Origin: Patescibacteria group bacterium
Lineage (GTDB): Bacteria; Patescibacteriota; Microgenomatia; UBA1406; GWC2-37-13
Direction: 5' to 3'
Length of the DNA stretch: 64,000 nt
Assembly: GCA_023380935.1 (NCBI GenBank)
Contig: JAMCST010000011.1
Coordinates: 171,952 to 235,951 of the forward strand
Position 1 is the first letter of the stretch; each line of letters opens with the position of its first letter. The notes under the pieces are model-generated. The model made no database searches and was not told the DNA's origin. It saw only the letters and a program-made list of their open reading frames with translations. Shown in pieces: positions 9,825 through 18,064 of the stretch. Position numbers and translations under genes: made by a program.

Positions 9825-12092
9825 TTAATCATTAATTAACAGCCGTCTCAAAAACTGCCCCGTGTAGGACTCTTTTGATCGCATTACGTCACCAACCGTT
9901 CCTTTAGCAACCACCCCGCCGCCCCGACGGCCGCCTTCCGGCCCCAGGTCGATGATCCAGTCGGACTGACGGATCACGTCGAGATTGTGTTCAATGACGA
10001 TCACCGTATTACCGTTATTCACCAGATTCTTCAAAATTATGATGAGTTTCTCGATATCGGCCATGTGTAAACCGGTGGTCGGTTCATCCAAGATATAGAC
10101 GTTGCCGGTCTTGTGTAACTGGCTGGCCAGCTTGACCCGCTGCGCCTCGCCGCCCGACAGGGTGTCGAGTGACTGCCCCAGGCGCAAATAATCCAAACCG
10201 ACCGCCGTCAAGATTCCCAGCCGCCGGACGATCTCGTCGTCGTTAAAAAACCCGACCGCCTCACTGACCGTCATCTCCAGCACGTCGGCGATTGACTTTC
10301 CCCGATACAGATAACGCAACACTTCCTGGCGGTAACGCTTCCCTTCACACTCCGAACAGACCAGCGTAACGCTGCTTAAAAAGTGCATATCCACCTCCCG
10401 ATACCCCAGCCCCTGACATTTTTCGCAGGCGCCGATCGAGTTAAAACTGAAGTTGCCGATGCTCTTCCCGGTTGCCTGGGCAAACCGGCGGCGGATCCGG
10501 TCAAACACCCCGGTGTAGGTGGCGGGGTTGCCCCGGTTCATGGCGCCAATCGGCGACTGGTCGATCACCACCGCCTGGGGATGCTGGGGCAAAAAACCGT
10601 CAAAGACCAGCGAGCTTTTGCCCGAGCCGGCCACGCCGGTGATGCAGCTTAATTTCCCGATCGGAAGCTTGACGTTGATATGCTTTAGGTTGTTGGCCGC
10701 CGCGTCGGCGATCGTCAACCAACCGACGGGCACGGCTAAAGGAGACGACGTGACCGTGATCGATCGAGATCGCCGCCGATTCAAATATGTAGCCGTAAGT
10801 GACGTCTTATTTTTTGCCAATGCTTCCGGCGGACCGGCAAAAATCAACTCCCCGCCCTTTTCCCCGGCCAGCGGCCCGATATCTATTACATAATCGGCGG
10901 CCCGGATGACTTCCGGGTCATGCTCCACCACCAAGACGCTGTTGCCCTTGTCACGGATCTTTTTTAACAACCTGATCATCTGGCCGATGTCGCGCGGGTG
11001 CAAACCCACGGTCGGCTCGTCCAAGATATACAGCATCTCGATCAGGTTGCAGCCCAGCTGCCGGGCCAGCTTGACCCGCTGCGCCTCGCCGCCGGACAGA
11101 CTGCGCACCGACCGGCTCAGCGACAAATAACCCAGCCCGATCTCTTTTAGTCCACCGACCATCTCCAGCATCTTATCGACGATCGGCCTGGCCAACGGAT
11201 GGTCGATATCTTTGAAAAACTCATACAGATCATCCAACTCCATATTCACCAGTTCCACGATGTTCTTTTTTTTCACCAACACCGCGCGGGCACGCGCATT
11301 TAACCGCGTTCCCTGACATACCCGACAGTGAGACAGCTTAAAAAATCGGTGGTCGCGGCCCAACGTATTCGATGACAGTCCGCGCCGGTCGGCACGACGG
11401 CGCAAAATGCCGGTAACCACTCCCTCAAAAGAGAAACGCTGGACAAACCCCTGGCTTTTGTCACTCAACTCAATTCTCTGACTATACAATAACTTATCCA
11501 GCATCGCGCGACTGAAGTACTTGAGCGGTTGATAAACGTCAACTAGTTTACTGGCGATAATAATATTGGTACGACGACCACCGGGGCGATAGTCGGAGTG
11601 TCTGATCCCACCTTGGGAGATCGACTTTTCCCAATCAAACAAACGGTCTTCGTCTATCTTCAGCTCCTCGCCCAGTCCTTTGCAGTTTTCGCAGGCTCCC
11701 TCCGGGTTGTTGAACGAAAACAGGTTGGAATCACCGATGGTCGGTAGACCATATCGGCTGAATAACAAACGCAGATAGGTATAGATCTCGGTGACCGTTC
11801 CCACCGTGGAGCGCGGATTGGTACCCAGGCGTTTTTGGTCAATCACGATCGCCGGTGAGATACCGTTGATTTCATCGGCCTTGGGCCGGCCGATCTTCGG
11901 CAACGAGCGACGGGCATAAGTACTTAAACTCTCCAGGTACTGACGCTGACATTCGGCATAGACCACATCAAAAACTAACGACGATTTACCCGCGCCGGAC
12001 AGACCGGTAAACACCACCAACCGGTTGCGCGGTATATCGACGTCAAGATGCTTAAGATTATGCTCGTAAGCATTGCGGACCGTGATAATCAT
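9825..12092 (-). CDS. UvrA-like ABC ATPase (short, DrrC/UvrA2 type)
   Basis: A duplicated ABC ATPase of the UvrA family but about 755 residues rather than the usual 940. Two Walker A motifs (GLSGAGKSS, GVAGSGKSS), two LSGGEAQRVKLA signatures and two Walker B motifs (YILDEPT) are intact. Zinc-binding CxxC pairs (CENC, CRVC, CEKC, CSEC) are present. The segment between the first Walker A and the zinc module is short, suggesting the UvrB-binding region is missing. Such paralogues are linked to drug tolerance rather than canonical repair. Start placed at ATG 12092 because the first in-frame ATG (12104) lies inside the TATAAT box. Confidence 0.85.
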   Translation of the reverse strand: MIITVRNAYEHNLKHLDVDIPRNRLVVFTGLSGAGKSSLVFDVVYAECQRQYLESLSTYARRSLPKIGRPKADEINGISPAIVIDQKRLGTNPRSTVGTVTEIYTYLRLLFSRYGLPTIGDSNLFSFNNPEGACENCKGLGEELKIDEDRLFDWEKSISQGGIRHSDYRPGGRRTNIIIASKLVDVYQPLKYFSRAMLDKLLYSQRIELSDKSQGFVQRFSFEGVVTGILRRRADRRGLSSNTLGRDHRFFKLSHCRVCQGTRLNARARAVLVKKKNIVELVNMELDDLYEFFKDIDHPLARPIVDKMLEMVGGLKEIGLGYLSLSRSVRSLSGGEAQRVKLARQLGCNLIEMLYILDEPTVGLHPRDIGQMIRLLKKIRDKGNSVLVVEHDPEVIRAADYVIDIGPLAGEKGGELIFAGPPEALAKNKTSLTATYLNRRRSRSITVTSSPLAVPVGWLTIADAAANNLKHINVKLPIGKLSCITGVAGSGKSSLVFDGFLPQHPQAVVIDQSPIGAMNRGNPATYTGVFDRIRRRFAQATGKSIGNFSFNSIGACEKCQGLGYREVDMHFLSSVTLVCSECEGKRYRQEVLRYLYRGKSIADVLEMTVSEAVGFFNDDEIVRRLGILTAVGLDYLRLGQSLDTLSGGEAQRVKLASQLHKTGNVYILDEPTTGLHMADIEKLIIILKNLVNNGNTVIVIEHNLDVIRQSDWIIDLGPEGGRRGGGVVAKGTVGDVMRSKESYTGQFLRRLLIND

Positions 12093-12102
12093 ATGAACGG
12101 GC

Positions 12103-12152
12103 ATTATAAACTGTGACGTTGGGGCATACGCAAATTGGCGATGCGGTATAAT
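12103..12152. promoter_or_regulatory. divergent -10 boxes of uvrA-like and merR genes
   Basis: TATAAT occurs on the minus strand at 12103-12108 (10 bases before the uvrA-like ATG) and on the plus strand at 12147-12152 (6 bases before the merR GTG). The 38 bases between them would hold any MerR operator. No clear long dyad was found by eye. Confidence 0.5.
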
Positions 12153-12158
12153 GATGAC

Positions 12159-12947
12159 GTGTTAAAAACCAAGGCGTTTGCCGAGATCTGCGATACCTCA
12201 AAACGCACCATTATCCATTACGACCGGATCGGCCTGCTCAAACCCCACCGGCGCCGGGGCATCTTCCGGCTTTATGAACCGCGTCAGGCGTTAACCTTTC
12301 AAAAAGTCGCGCTGCTGAAAAGCTTCGGAATGAGCCTGAGGGAAATTAAGGGCTATCTGCGGCGCAATGATTTATTATTGTCTTTATTCGAAAAAAAAGA
12401 ACGACAGTTGACGGCCGAAAAGAATCGGCTGTCCCTCCAGATTAAAAAAGCCCAGGAGTTTATTGCTTCCTTAAAAACCGACCGCCTACTCATCTCCCCC
12501 AAGGTAAAACCGGTCAATCCCTACTGGCTTTATACTTTGGAAAAACAGGGCCGCTATGTGGACATCGCCAGCCATCAACGGGAAATTTTCCAACGCGTCG
12601 GCGACCCCGCTTATCATTTTCCCGGCATCACCATTTTCCATAATCAGAAATACTCGCCTCATGATTCGCGCATGACCACCGGGGTTTATCTGGGTGACAG
12701 TGAACCGCCGCCGATCGCCGGCGTGCGCATCGTCCATGTTCCCACCCACCAGGTGCTTTCTTATATGCACATCGGTTCGTATTCTTATCTGTCATATATC
12801 TGGCAGTTCATGGATCAATACATTATTAACTACCATCTCAGGCGCCATTCCCAACTCGACTGCCGGGAGATCTACTGGCACGGGGAACTGACCAAGGCAG
12901 ACGAAAACGATCTGGTGACCGAACTGCAGATTCCGATTCTGCCCTAG
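12159..12947 (+). CDS. MerR-family regulator with GyrI-like effector domain
   Basis: A 262-residue activator-type regulator resembling BmrR/BltR. The N-terminal winged helix includes AEICDTSKRTIIHYDRIGLLKPHRR and the region ALTFQKVALLKSFGMSLREIKGYL. A coiled-coil dimer helix follows (about residues 75-115), then a C-terminal GyrI-like ligand-binding domain (about 125-262; note VHVPTHQVLSYMHIGSY). Such proteins sense aromatic or cationic drugs. GTG 12159 is chosen because the longer frame reads through the TATAAT box. Divergent from the UvrA-like/ABC pair, its likely target. Confidence 0.87.
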   Translation: MLKTKAFAEICDTSKRTIIHYDRIGLLKPHRRRGIFRLYEPRQALTFQKVALLKSFGMSLREIKGYLRRNDLLLSLFEKKERQLTAEKNRLSLQIKKAQEFIASLKTDRLLISPKVKPVNPYWLYTLEKQGRYVDIASHQREIFQRVGDPAYHFPGITIFHNQKYSPHDSRMTTGVYLGDSEPPPIAGVRIVHVPTHQVLSYMHIGSYSYLSYIWQFMDQYIINYHLRRHSQLDCREIYWHGELTKADENDLVTELQIPILP

Positions 12948-12961
12948 CTGACCGGCTGTTT

Positions 12962-12990
12962 TTTACATTTGCTTGATTTTTCGCTATAAT
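12962..12990 (+). promoter_or_regulatory. promoter of the XRE-type gene
   Basis: TTTACA (12962-12967), a 17-base spacer and TATAAT (12985-12990), with the GTG start 8 bases later. A clear -35/-10 pair for a predicted leaderless transcript. Confidence 0.65.
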
Positions 12991-12998
12991 ACTTAGTC

Positions 12999-13214
12999 GT
13001 GGTCGCCGATGTTCTCGTCCGGCTGGGCAAAAACCTAAAACGGCGGCGCGTCCGCCATAAACTTTCCCAGGAAAAGCTGGCCGGTCAGGCGTTTGTGAGT
13101 GTGCTCCACCTTAGGCGAATCGAAAACGGCCGCGCCAACCCGTCACTCAAGGTGCTTCACAAACTGACGAAGATTCTGAAAATCAGCCTGCGCCTGCTTT
13201 TTTTAGGATTATGA
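12999..13214 (+). CDS. XRE-family helix-turn-helix protein
   Basis: A 71-residue single-domain DNA-binding protein. The Cro/C1-type helix-turn-helix is clear: LGKNLKRRRVRHKLSQEKLA, then HLRRIENGRANPSLKVLHKLTKIL. It has no effector domain, so it probably acts as a small dimeric repressor. The GTG start follows a good promoter by 8 bases. It converges on the GldG-like gene, so its target is unknown. Confidence 0.85.
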   Translation: MVADVLVRLGKNLKRRRVRHKLSQEKLAGQAFVSVLHLRRIENGRANPSLKVLHKLTKILKISLRLLFLGL

Positions 13215-13217
13215 GAT

Positions 13218-14672
13218 CTAGCGGCGCCGCATCAACCGGTATGCCCCGAAGATTGCCAACACCAGCGGCAGCAGGAGAATGTTGGCGTATTTGAAAAGAT
13301 CCATCTGGGTCGCCGTCAGCGTCGGCAACGGATACAGGGAAACCGAGCGGGAACGGATGCCGGACAGGGCGCCGCCGGCCGCCAGATCATTCACCAGATT
13401 AAGGGTAAAGTCCAGATTATTGGAGGTTTGGCTCAAAAACCGGTCGAGGATAAACCGGGAACTGGCTACGACCACCAACTTACCATTGGTTTTTTGGTTC
13501 TGCGCCAACGCCGCCACCGTAAAGCTTTTGAAGTTATTATTGGCCGGGGCGCTAATGTCCTGCGGATTCAGACTAAAGTTACTTGTCTCTTCCCACGATT
13601 GGTTTTCGGTCTTGACCAGGACGCTGGTCTGCCAGCCGGCCGGATTGGTCAGGCGCAGCGCCGACGTCCAGGGAAAGGTCAACCGGGAAACGTTGTTGAA
13701 AAAGGGCTGTGTCTGATTAAACGCCGTGGTCGTCAGCCAGAAGGGATACGGCGCAAAAAACTGGACCGTGCCGTTGCCAAAGTTGACCATCTCGGCCGCG
13801 CTCGACAACAACAGATCTTTATTCAGGACAACGCCGTCGCTGGCCAGCCAGGTAAACAGATTGTGTTCGGTCGGACTGGTGGTCAAATCTTCGTTCACCG
13901 TTACCCCATCGGCGAACACCACGATCTTTCCTCCGTGACTTAAATAGGTCTTCAATGCATTAATATCGGCGTCGCTGAATTTTTCCCCGGGCAGCGCCAG
14001 CACCAACAAAGTCTGGTAGTCGGTAGTCAAGGGCAACTGGGTCGTCTCGACGACAAACTGCTGCTCCATGACTTTTTTTAACGTATTCAGGGTCTCGGTC
14101 TGGCTGGTGCCGGCGGTTTCGCCGTAGATCCCGATCGTCACCGGCGTTTTCCTGGTGACTTTGTAGATTGCCGAGGTCAGATTATACTCCAGGCTGTTGA
14201 TGTCGGTAATCTGGGGAATCACCTCGGTTTTGCTGCCGTAACTGACCGCCACGCCGAAAAAAGCGGTGGACACCGCATACTTGTCTTTTTCCAGCTGGGA
14301 AAACTGCAACTCCGGAATGCCGGCGGACTTGGCTTCGCTTAGGCTCGGCGCGTCTTTTTTCGGATCGATGATCTTAATATTAATCTGCTTTGACAGCCGG
14401 CCATACTCTTTGATCAGATCGACCGCGTCGTTTTTCAACGGCAGCAGGCGCGTGGGCAAATCAGAAGACAAATAAAGCTTGACATTGACCAGATCGTCAA
14501 GATTATGCAGGATAGTTTTGGTCGCCGGTGCCAAAGTATAGGCCTGGCCCGGTGACAGATCCAGGCGCAGCGCCACGGAGCCGATCGCCAGATTGACCAG
14601 CACCACCACCGCGATCGCCAACCCGACGATCGCCTGGTAGGTCAGACGGCTGAATTGCAGTTTTTTTAACAT
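13218..14672 (-). CDS. GldG-like ABC auxiliary membrane protein
   Basis: A 484-residue protein matching the ABC-type uncharacterised transport family (GldG/ABC_transp_aux). It has an N-terminal membrane helix (about 13-35), a large extracytoplasmic domain (LSPGQAYTLAPATKTILHNL, VNVKLYLSSDLP, then a ThuA/DUF4350-like segment LLVLALPGEKFSDADINALKTYLSHGGKIVVFADG) and a C-terminal helix (about 457-480). It is the last gene of a three-gene ABC operon, 1 base after the permease gene. In Bacteroidetes the homologue is linked to gliding; here the role is unknown. Confidence 0.85.
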   Translation of the reverse strand: MLKKLQFSRLTYQAIVGLAIAVVVLVNLAIGSVALRLDLSPGQAYTLAPATKTILHNLDDLVNVKLYLSSDLPTRLLPLKNDAVDLIKEYGRLSKQINIKIIDPKKDAPSLSEAKSAGIPELQFSQLEKDKYAVSTAFFGVAVSYGSKTEVIPQITDINSLEYNLTSAIYKVTRKTPVTIGIYGETAGTSQTETLNTLKKVMEQQFVVETTQLPLTTDYQTLLVLALPGEKFSDADINALKTYLSHGGKIVVFADGVTVNEDLTTSPTEHNLFTWLASDGVVLNKDLLLSSAAEMVNFGNGTVQFFAPYPFWLTTTAFNQTQPFFNNVSRLTFPWTSALRLTNPAGWQTSVLVKTENQSWEETSNFSLNPQDISAPANNNFKSFTVAALAQNQKTNGKLVVVASSRFILDRFLSQTSNNLDFTLNLVNDLAAGGALSGIRSRSVSLYPLPTLTATQMDLFKYANILLLPLVLAIFGAYRLMRRR

Positions 14673-14673
14673 A

Positions 14674-15375
14674 TCAACGGCGTTTTTCCAAATCCACCAC
14701 TGTTAAAAACAGAAAAACCGCGGTCAGGGAAACAAAATAGAACAGCGAACGCAGGTCAATCACCCCTTTGGTGAAATTTTGCAGATGGTAAAGCGGCGTC
14801 ACCGTCAAAAGATTGTCCTGGATGAATTTGGGCAGCAGCGCGGCGAAAAAGTCCGAGCCGAGCACCAGCAAACAAAACAACGCCACCACCGAGATGAGAA
14901 AGGCCGTCACCTGGTTTTTCGTCAGTGCCGAAATGAACAGGGCGACGCTCACCAGGGCTGCCACCAGCAAGATCTGGCCGAGGTAACCGACCAGGATCCC
15001 GGGATAATACAGTTTGGTCAACAGCGATAAAGACACCGGCAGACCGAAGGTCAAGGCGATCCCGATGGTTGTCCAGGTGAGCAGGGCGAAAAACTTGGCC
15101 ATCACGATCTCGGTCTCGGTAAGCGGCAGCGTCAACAACACCTCAAGGGTGTTGGTACGTTTTTCCTCGGCAAAGGCACGCATGACGAGAGCCGGGACGA
15201 AAATGAGCATCAACCAGGGAAGGGTGTCAAACAACGGCCCCAACGAGGCCGACCCGACCACAAATATGTCTTTGACAAACAGAAAGTTGGCAAACACGGC
15301 GAATAGAATCAAAACGATGTAGCCGAGCGCATTGTTCAGGTAATAACCCAGTTCTTTTTTGTATAAAGTGAACAT
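14674..15375 (-). CDS. ABC-2 type permease (GldF-like)
   Basis: A 233-residue inner-membrane permease with about six helices. It begins MFTLYKKELGYYLNNALGY, has the cytoplasmic segment AEEKRTNTLEVLLTLPLTETEIVMAKF typical of ABC-2/GldF permeases, and ends with a final helix before DLEKRR. It lies between the ATPase gene (15 bases upstream) and the GldG-like gene (1 base downstream). The transported substrate is unknown. Confidence 0.88.
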   Translation of the reverse strand: MFTLYKKELGYYLNNALGYIVLILFAVFANFLFVKDIFVVGSASLGPLFDTLPWLMLIFVPALVMRAFAEEKRTNTLEVLLTLPLTETEIVMAKFFALLTWTTIGIALTFGLPVSLSLLTKLYYPGILVGYLGQILLVAALVSVALFISALTKNQVTAFLISVVALFCLLVLGSDFFAALLPKFIQDNLLTVTPLYHLQNFTKGVIDLRSLFYFVSLTAVFLFLTVVDLEKRR

Positions 15376-15390
15376 ATTGTTATGGCTATC

Positions 15391-16071
15391 CTAGTACCCA
15401 ACCAACTTTTTAAACAGCTTTTCCACCGCCCCCCTGCCTTTGGGTTTTTTACCATCGAAAACGATGCGTCCGTGGTTGATGATCATCAGTCTGGTGGCGA
15501 CGTCCTCGACCTCGGACAAAATGTGGGTGGAAAAAATGATAATTTTGTTCTTGGCGATCTGACGGATTAACCGGCGGATTTTATCCTGCTCCAGCGGATC
15601 CAGTCCGGAGGTGGGTTCGTCCAACACCAGGATTTGGGGATCACCCAACAGCGCCGCGGCCAGACCGACGCGCTGCTTGTAGCCGCGCGACAGCTCTTCA
15701 ATTTTCTTATCCAGCATCTCTTCCAGACCGACCGCCCGGACTTTGTCCGCGATCGTCGGAACCGATTTGACCGCCGCGACAAACTGCAGATACTCATTGA
15801 CGCGCATCTCGGTATAGAGAGGATTGTTTTCCGGAAGGTAACCCATCAGGCGCAACACCGCCATCCTTTGGTCACGCGGATCTCGGCCGGAGATTTCAAT
15901 CTTGCCCCGGGTCGGCGCCAGATAACCGAGCAGCAGCCGCATGGTTGTGGTCTTGCCGGCGCCGTTGGGACCGAGAAAACCGATGATCTCTCCGGTTTTG
16001 GCGCGAAAGCTCAACTCGGCCACCGCGACCTTCCCGGCAAACGTTTTTTCCACCCCAGCAACGGAAATCAT
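15391..16071 (-). CDS. ABC transporter ATP-binding protein (GldA/CcmA-like)
   Basis: A 226-residue ATPase that powers the permease downstream. It has Walker A GPNGAGKTTT (about residues 34-43), a Q-loop in MGYLPENNPLY, signature LSRGYKQRVGLA (the LSxGxxQR form usual in ABC-2 systems), Walker B LVLDEPTSGLDP and H-loop FSTHILSE. It is the first gene of the operon. TAAAAT at 16078-16083 ends 6 bases before the ATG, predicting a leaderless message. Confidence 0.92.
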   Translation of the reverse strand: MISVAGVEKTFAGKVAVAELSFRAKTGEIIGFLGPNGAGKTTTMRLLLGYLAPTRGKIEISGRDPRDQRMAVLRLMGYLPENNPLYTEMRVNEYLQFVAAVKSVPTIADKVRAVGLEEMLDKKIEELSRGYKQRVGLAAALLGDPQILVLDEPTSGLDPLEQDKIRRLIRQIAKNKIIIFSTHILSEVEDVATRLMIINHGRIVFDGKKPKGRGAVEKLFKKLVGY

Positions 16072-16129
16072 AGCTTTATTTTATAGCAGACCGCCCCGGT
16101 TTAGGCAAGGGGAAAAGCGCGCCCGCCAG

Positions 16130-16744
16130 TCACTCGCAATCACACTGGCACCGGGAGAACCGGTCGCCGACCACCTGCCAGTCCAGATTGTTGACAAAGG
16201 CGTCGATATAGCCGGCGCGGTTGACGCCGTAGTCGATAAAATAGGCATGTTCGTAGACGTCAAGCGCCACAATCGGCTTTACCTCCCAGACCAGATAGGT
16301 GTTCTGACTGTCGCCCAGGTAGTTTATCAGGCGGCTTTCCCGCTGGTTCCAACCGGTCCAGACCCAACCGCGCGCCGCCATCCCGGTGGCCTGCAGGTCT
16401 TTCAGGTAATGATCCCAGGAGCCGAAGTCGGTCTTGATCTGCTTCAGCAACTCTCCCGGGGGCCGGCCGCCTTTGCCTCCCAGGTGGCCGAAGTAGATTT
16501 CGTGATTGACGACGCCGCCCCAGGCAAACGACAGTTCGGTCTTTAGCTCCCGAATCTGGGAATAGACCTGGTTGGCCTTGGTTAAACCGTCACCGTTGAT
16601 GGTCTGGAGTTTTTCGTTGATTTCGTTGTACTTATTCACGTAACCTTGGTAAAGCTTCAGGTGTTCCTCGACGGTTTTTTTGGAAATTCCCGTCAGGGAA
16701 AACAACGCCGGCGCAAATTGTTTCGCACTGATTTTGGTAAACAT
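16130..16744 (-). CDS. superoxide dismutase, Fe/Mn family
   Basis: Converts superoxide to oxygen and hydrogen peroxide. The 204-residue protein keeps all four metal ligands: H28, H81 (in NHEIYFGHL), D162 and H166 (in DVYEHAYFIDYG). GGGRPP-like and WTGWNQ segments fit the family. Metal choice (Fe or Mn) cannot be settled by eye. The last residues are CQCDCE, an odd Cys/acidic tail that could bind metal. No signal peptide, so it is cytoplasmic. A strong promoter lies about 170 bases upstream, leaving an unusually long leader in a genome where most leaders are absent. Confidence 0.92.
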   Translation of the reverse strand: MFTKISAKQFAPALFSLTGISKKTVEEHLKLYQGYVNKYNEINEKLQTINGDGLTKANQVYSQIRELKTELSFAWGGVVNHEIYFGHLGGKGGRPPGELLKQIKTDFGSWDHYLKDLQATGMAARGWVWTGWNQRESRLINYLGDSQNTYLVWEVKPIVALDVYEHAYFIDYGVNRAGYIDAFVNNLDWQVVGDRFSRCQCDCE

Positions 16745-16870
16745 AGGTTTAAGGTTTAAATACTAATGAACAACAGGAACGCCATGAGTAATAGCAAATT
16801 CGGTTCCATAGGCTACTGTTAAACTGATAACGCGTTGGCCTAATTATCTATTACCCACTACTCGTCGTTC

Positions 16871-16886
16871 CATGACCCGGGTCATG
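16871..16886. promoter_or_regulatory. perfect 16-base palindrome in the sod leader
   Basis: CATGACCCGGGTCATG is a perfect dyad between the sod promoter and its start codon, about 30 bases after the predicted transcript start. It may be a repressor site or an RNA hairpin. The regulator is unknown. Confidence 0.45.
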
Positions 16887-16920
16887 CCCCTCTAACTATG
16901 ATTGGAATGGTAATAGTACA

Positions 16921-16949
16921 ATTAGACTATTTTTCTCGTTTTTTGTCAA
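16921..16949 (-). promoter_or_regulatory. sod promoter
   Basis: Minus strand TTGACA (16944-16949), 17-base spacer, TCTAAT (16921-16926). Near-consensus. The predicted transcript begins about 16914, giving a leader of roughly 170 bases before the sod ATG. Confidence 0.6.
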
Positions 16950-16980
16950 CGGTAAAAAGATAGCGCGGTTGACTTAAGTT

Positions 16981-17739
16981 TTACTGAAGAAGGTCAATGC
17001 GACGCCGCTTGGTTAATTTGAACGACTGTTGCAGACGCCAGGCGGAGATTTTTCTCGGATCGCCCGATCTCAGTACGGCCGGCACGACTTTGCCGTTGTA
17101 ACTGACCGGCCGGGTATAGTGGGGATATTCCAAAAGCAACACGGTTTTCTTGCCGGCCTGTTTGAGTCGTTTCAGGATGGGGTCGGCACCGACCGCATCA
17201 ATCAACCCATCAAGAGAAACACGGGAAAAACTCTCTTCACGCACCGCCTGGTGTTTCTTTAACACTCCAGGAAGCAGGCGCACCAGCGCATCGACGATGG
17301 CCGCCGCACTGATTTCCCCCCCGGTCATCACAAAATCACCCAGTGACAGTTCCTCATCGACCAGTGACCGCACCCGCTCGTCCACCCCTTCGTAATGACC
17401 GGCGACGATAATTAGTTCGTTCAGTTTGGCCAGAGCCGCGGCCTTGGCCTGGCTGAAGCGCTCGCCCTTGGCTGAGGTGAGGACGATCTTTGACTTTCCC
17501 GGTGCGCCGGACGATCGTAAACGCTGCAGCGCCCGGTCAAGCACGTCGACGCGCAACACCATTCCCGCGCCGCCGCCGTACGGCCGGTCATCGACGCTGC
17601 CGTAGTGGTCAAGGGCAAAGTCGCGCAGGTTGACAACACTGATCTCCACCCGCCCCTGTTGCTGGGCCCGCTTGACGATGCTTTCCTGGAAAAACGCCTC
17701 CACCATGGCGGGAAAGAGGGTGAGAACGGTGATTTTCAT
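16981..17739 (-). CDS. trmD: tRNA (guanine-37 N1)-methyltransferase TrmD
   Basis: Methylates G37 next to the anticodon of tRNAs with G36-G37, such as tRNA-Pro, and so prevents frameshifting. The 252-residue SPOUT enzyme has the N-terminal ITVLTLFPAMVEAF, the PYGGGAGMVL loop, the trefoil-knot SAM site GHYEGVDERV and LSLGDFVMTGGE, and the EESFS segment. Length is normal. The minus-strand TAGAAT box at 17746-17751 ends 6 bases before the ATG. Divergent from yidD with only 14 bases between the two start codons. Confidence 0.95.
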   Translation of the reverse strand: MKITVLTLFPAMVEAFFQESIVKRAQQQGRVEISVVNLRDFALDHYGSVDDRPYGGGAGMVLRVDVLDRALQRLRSSGAPGKSKIVLTSAKGERFSQAKAAALAKLNELIIVAGHYEGVDERVRSLVDEELSLGDFVMTGGEISAAAIVDALVRLLPGVLKKHQAVREESFSRVSLDGLIDAVGADPILKRLKQAGKKTVLLLEYPHYTRPVSYNGKVVPAVLRSGDPRKISAWRLQQSFKLTKRRRIDLLQ

Positions 17740-17741
17740 GA

Positions 17742-17751
17742 TAATATTCTA
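17742..17751. promoter_or_regulatory. interlocked divergent -10 boxes of trmD and yidD
   Basis: The plus strand has TAATAT (17742-17747), 6 bases before the yidD ATG. The minus strand has TAGAAT (17746-17751), 6 bases before the trmD ATG. The two boxes overlap by 2 bases within a 14-base intergenic gap, so any -35 element for one gene lies inside the other gene. Confidence 0.55.
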
Positions 17752-17753
17752 CT

Positions 17754-17990
17754 ATGAAACGACTGGTTTTAAGACTGATCCGGTTTTACCAGCGTACGCG
17801 CTTTTTCCACGGCGCCCTGGCGCGGCAGTTTTTCCTGACCGACCAGGTCTGCCGGTTTTATCCCAGTTGTTCGCATTACACCTATCAGGCGGTGGAAAAA
17901 TACGGCGTGGCCCGCGGCCTCTGGATGGGACTGAAACGCATCGTCCGTTGCCACCCCTGGAGCCGGGGTGGCTATGATCCGCTTCCCTGA
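17754..17990 (+). CDS. yidD: membrane protein insertion efficiency factor YidD
   Basis: A 78-residue membrane-associated protein thought to help YidC insert membrane proteins. The family core is clear: [15 protein letters not shown], then the glycine-rich [15 protein letters not shown] and SRGGYDPLP at the C terminus. An N-terminal amphipathic segment precedes it. Usually found with rpmH, rnpA and yidC, but here it stands alone beside trmD. Confidence 0.95.
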   Translation: MKRLVLRLIRFYQRTRFFHGALARQFFLTDQVCRFYPSCSHYTYQAVEKYGVARGLWMGLKRIVRCHPWSRGGYDPLP

Positions 17991-17998
17991 CCTTGCCC

Positions 17999-18027
17999 TT
18001 GCAACCCCAACGGTTTCGTGTTATCAT
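17999..18027 (+). promoter_or_regulatory. clpB promoter
   Basis: TTGCAA (17999-18004), 17-base spacer, TATCAT (18022-18027). The predicted start falls inside the CIRCE-like dyad that follows. Confidence 0.6.
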
Positions 18028-18028
18028 A

Positions 18029-18055
18029 TTAGCAGTTAGATATTACGAGTGCTAA
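18029..18055. promoter_or_regulatory. CIRCE-like heat-shock operator
   Basis: TTAGCAGTT - 9 bases - GAGTGCTAA. The right arm is a perfect CIRCE half-site and the left arm matches the first 6 of 9 bases (consensus TTAGCACTC-N9-GAGTGCTAA). The spacer is exactly 9. It sits just after the clpB -10 box, the usual position for HrcA repression. HrcA is not encoded in this window. Confidence 0.8.
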
Positions 18056-18064
18056 TTAACGCTT

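Noticed and set aside
9825..12092. Canonical UvrA of nucleotide excision repair
   Set aside because: Length is about 185 residues short and no UvrB-binding segment is evident; context is a drug sensor and exporter. Not fully excluded.
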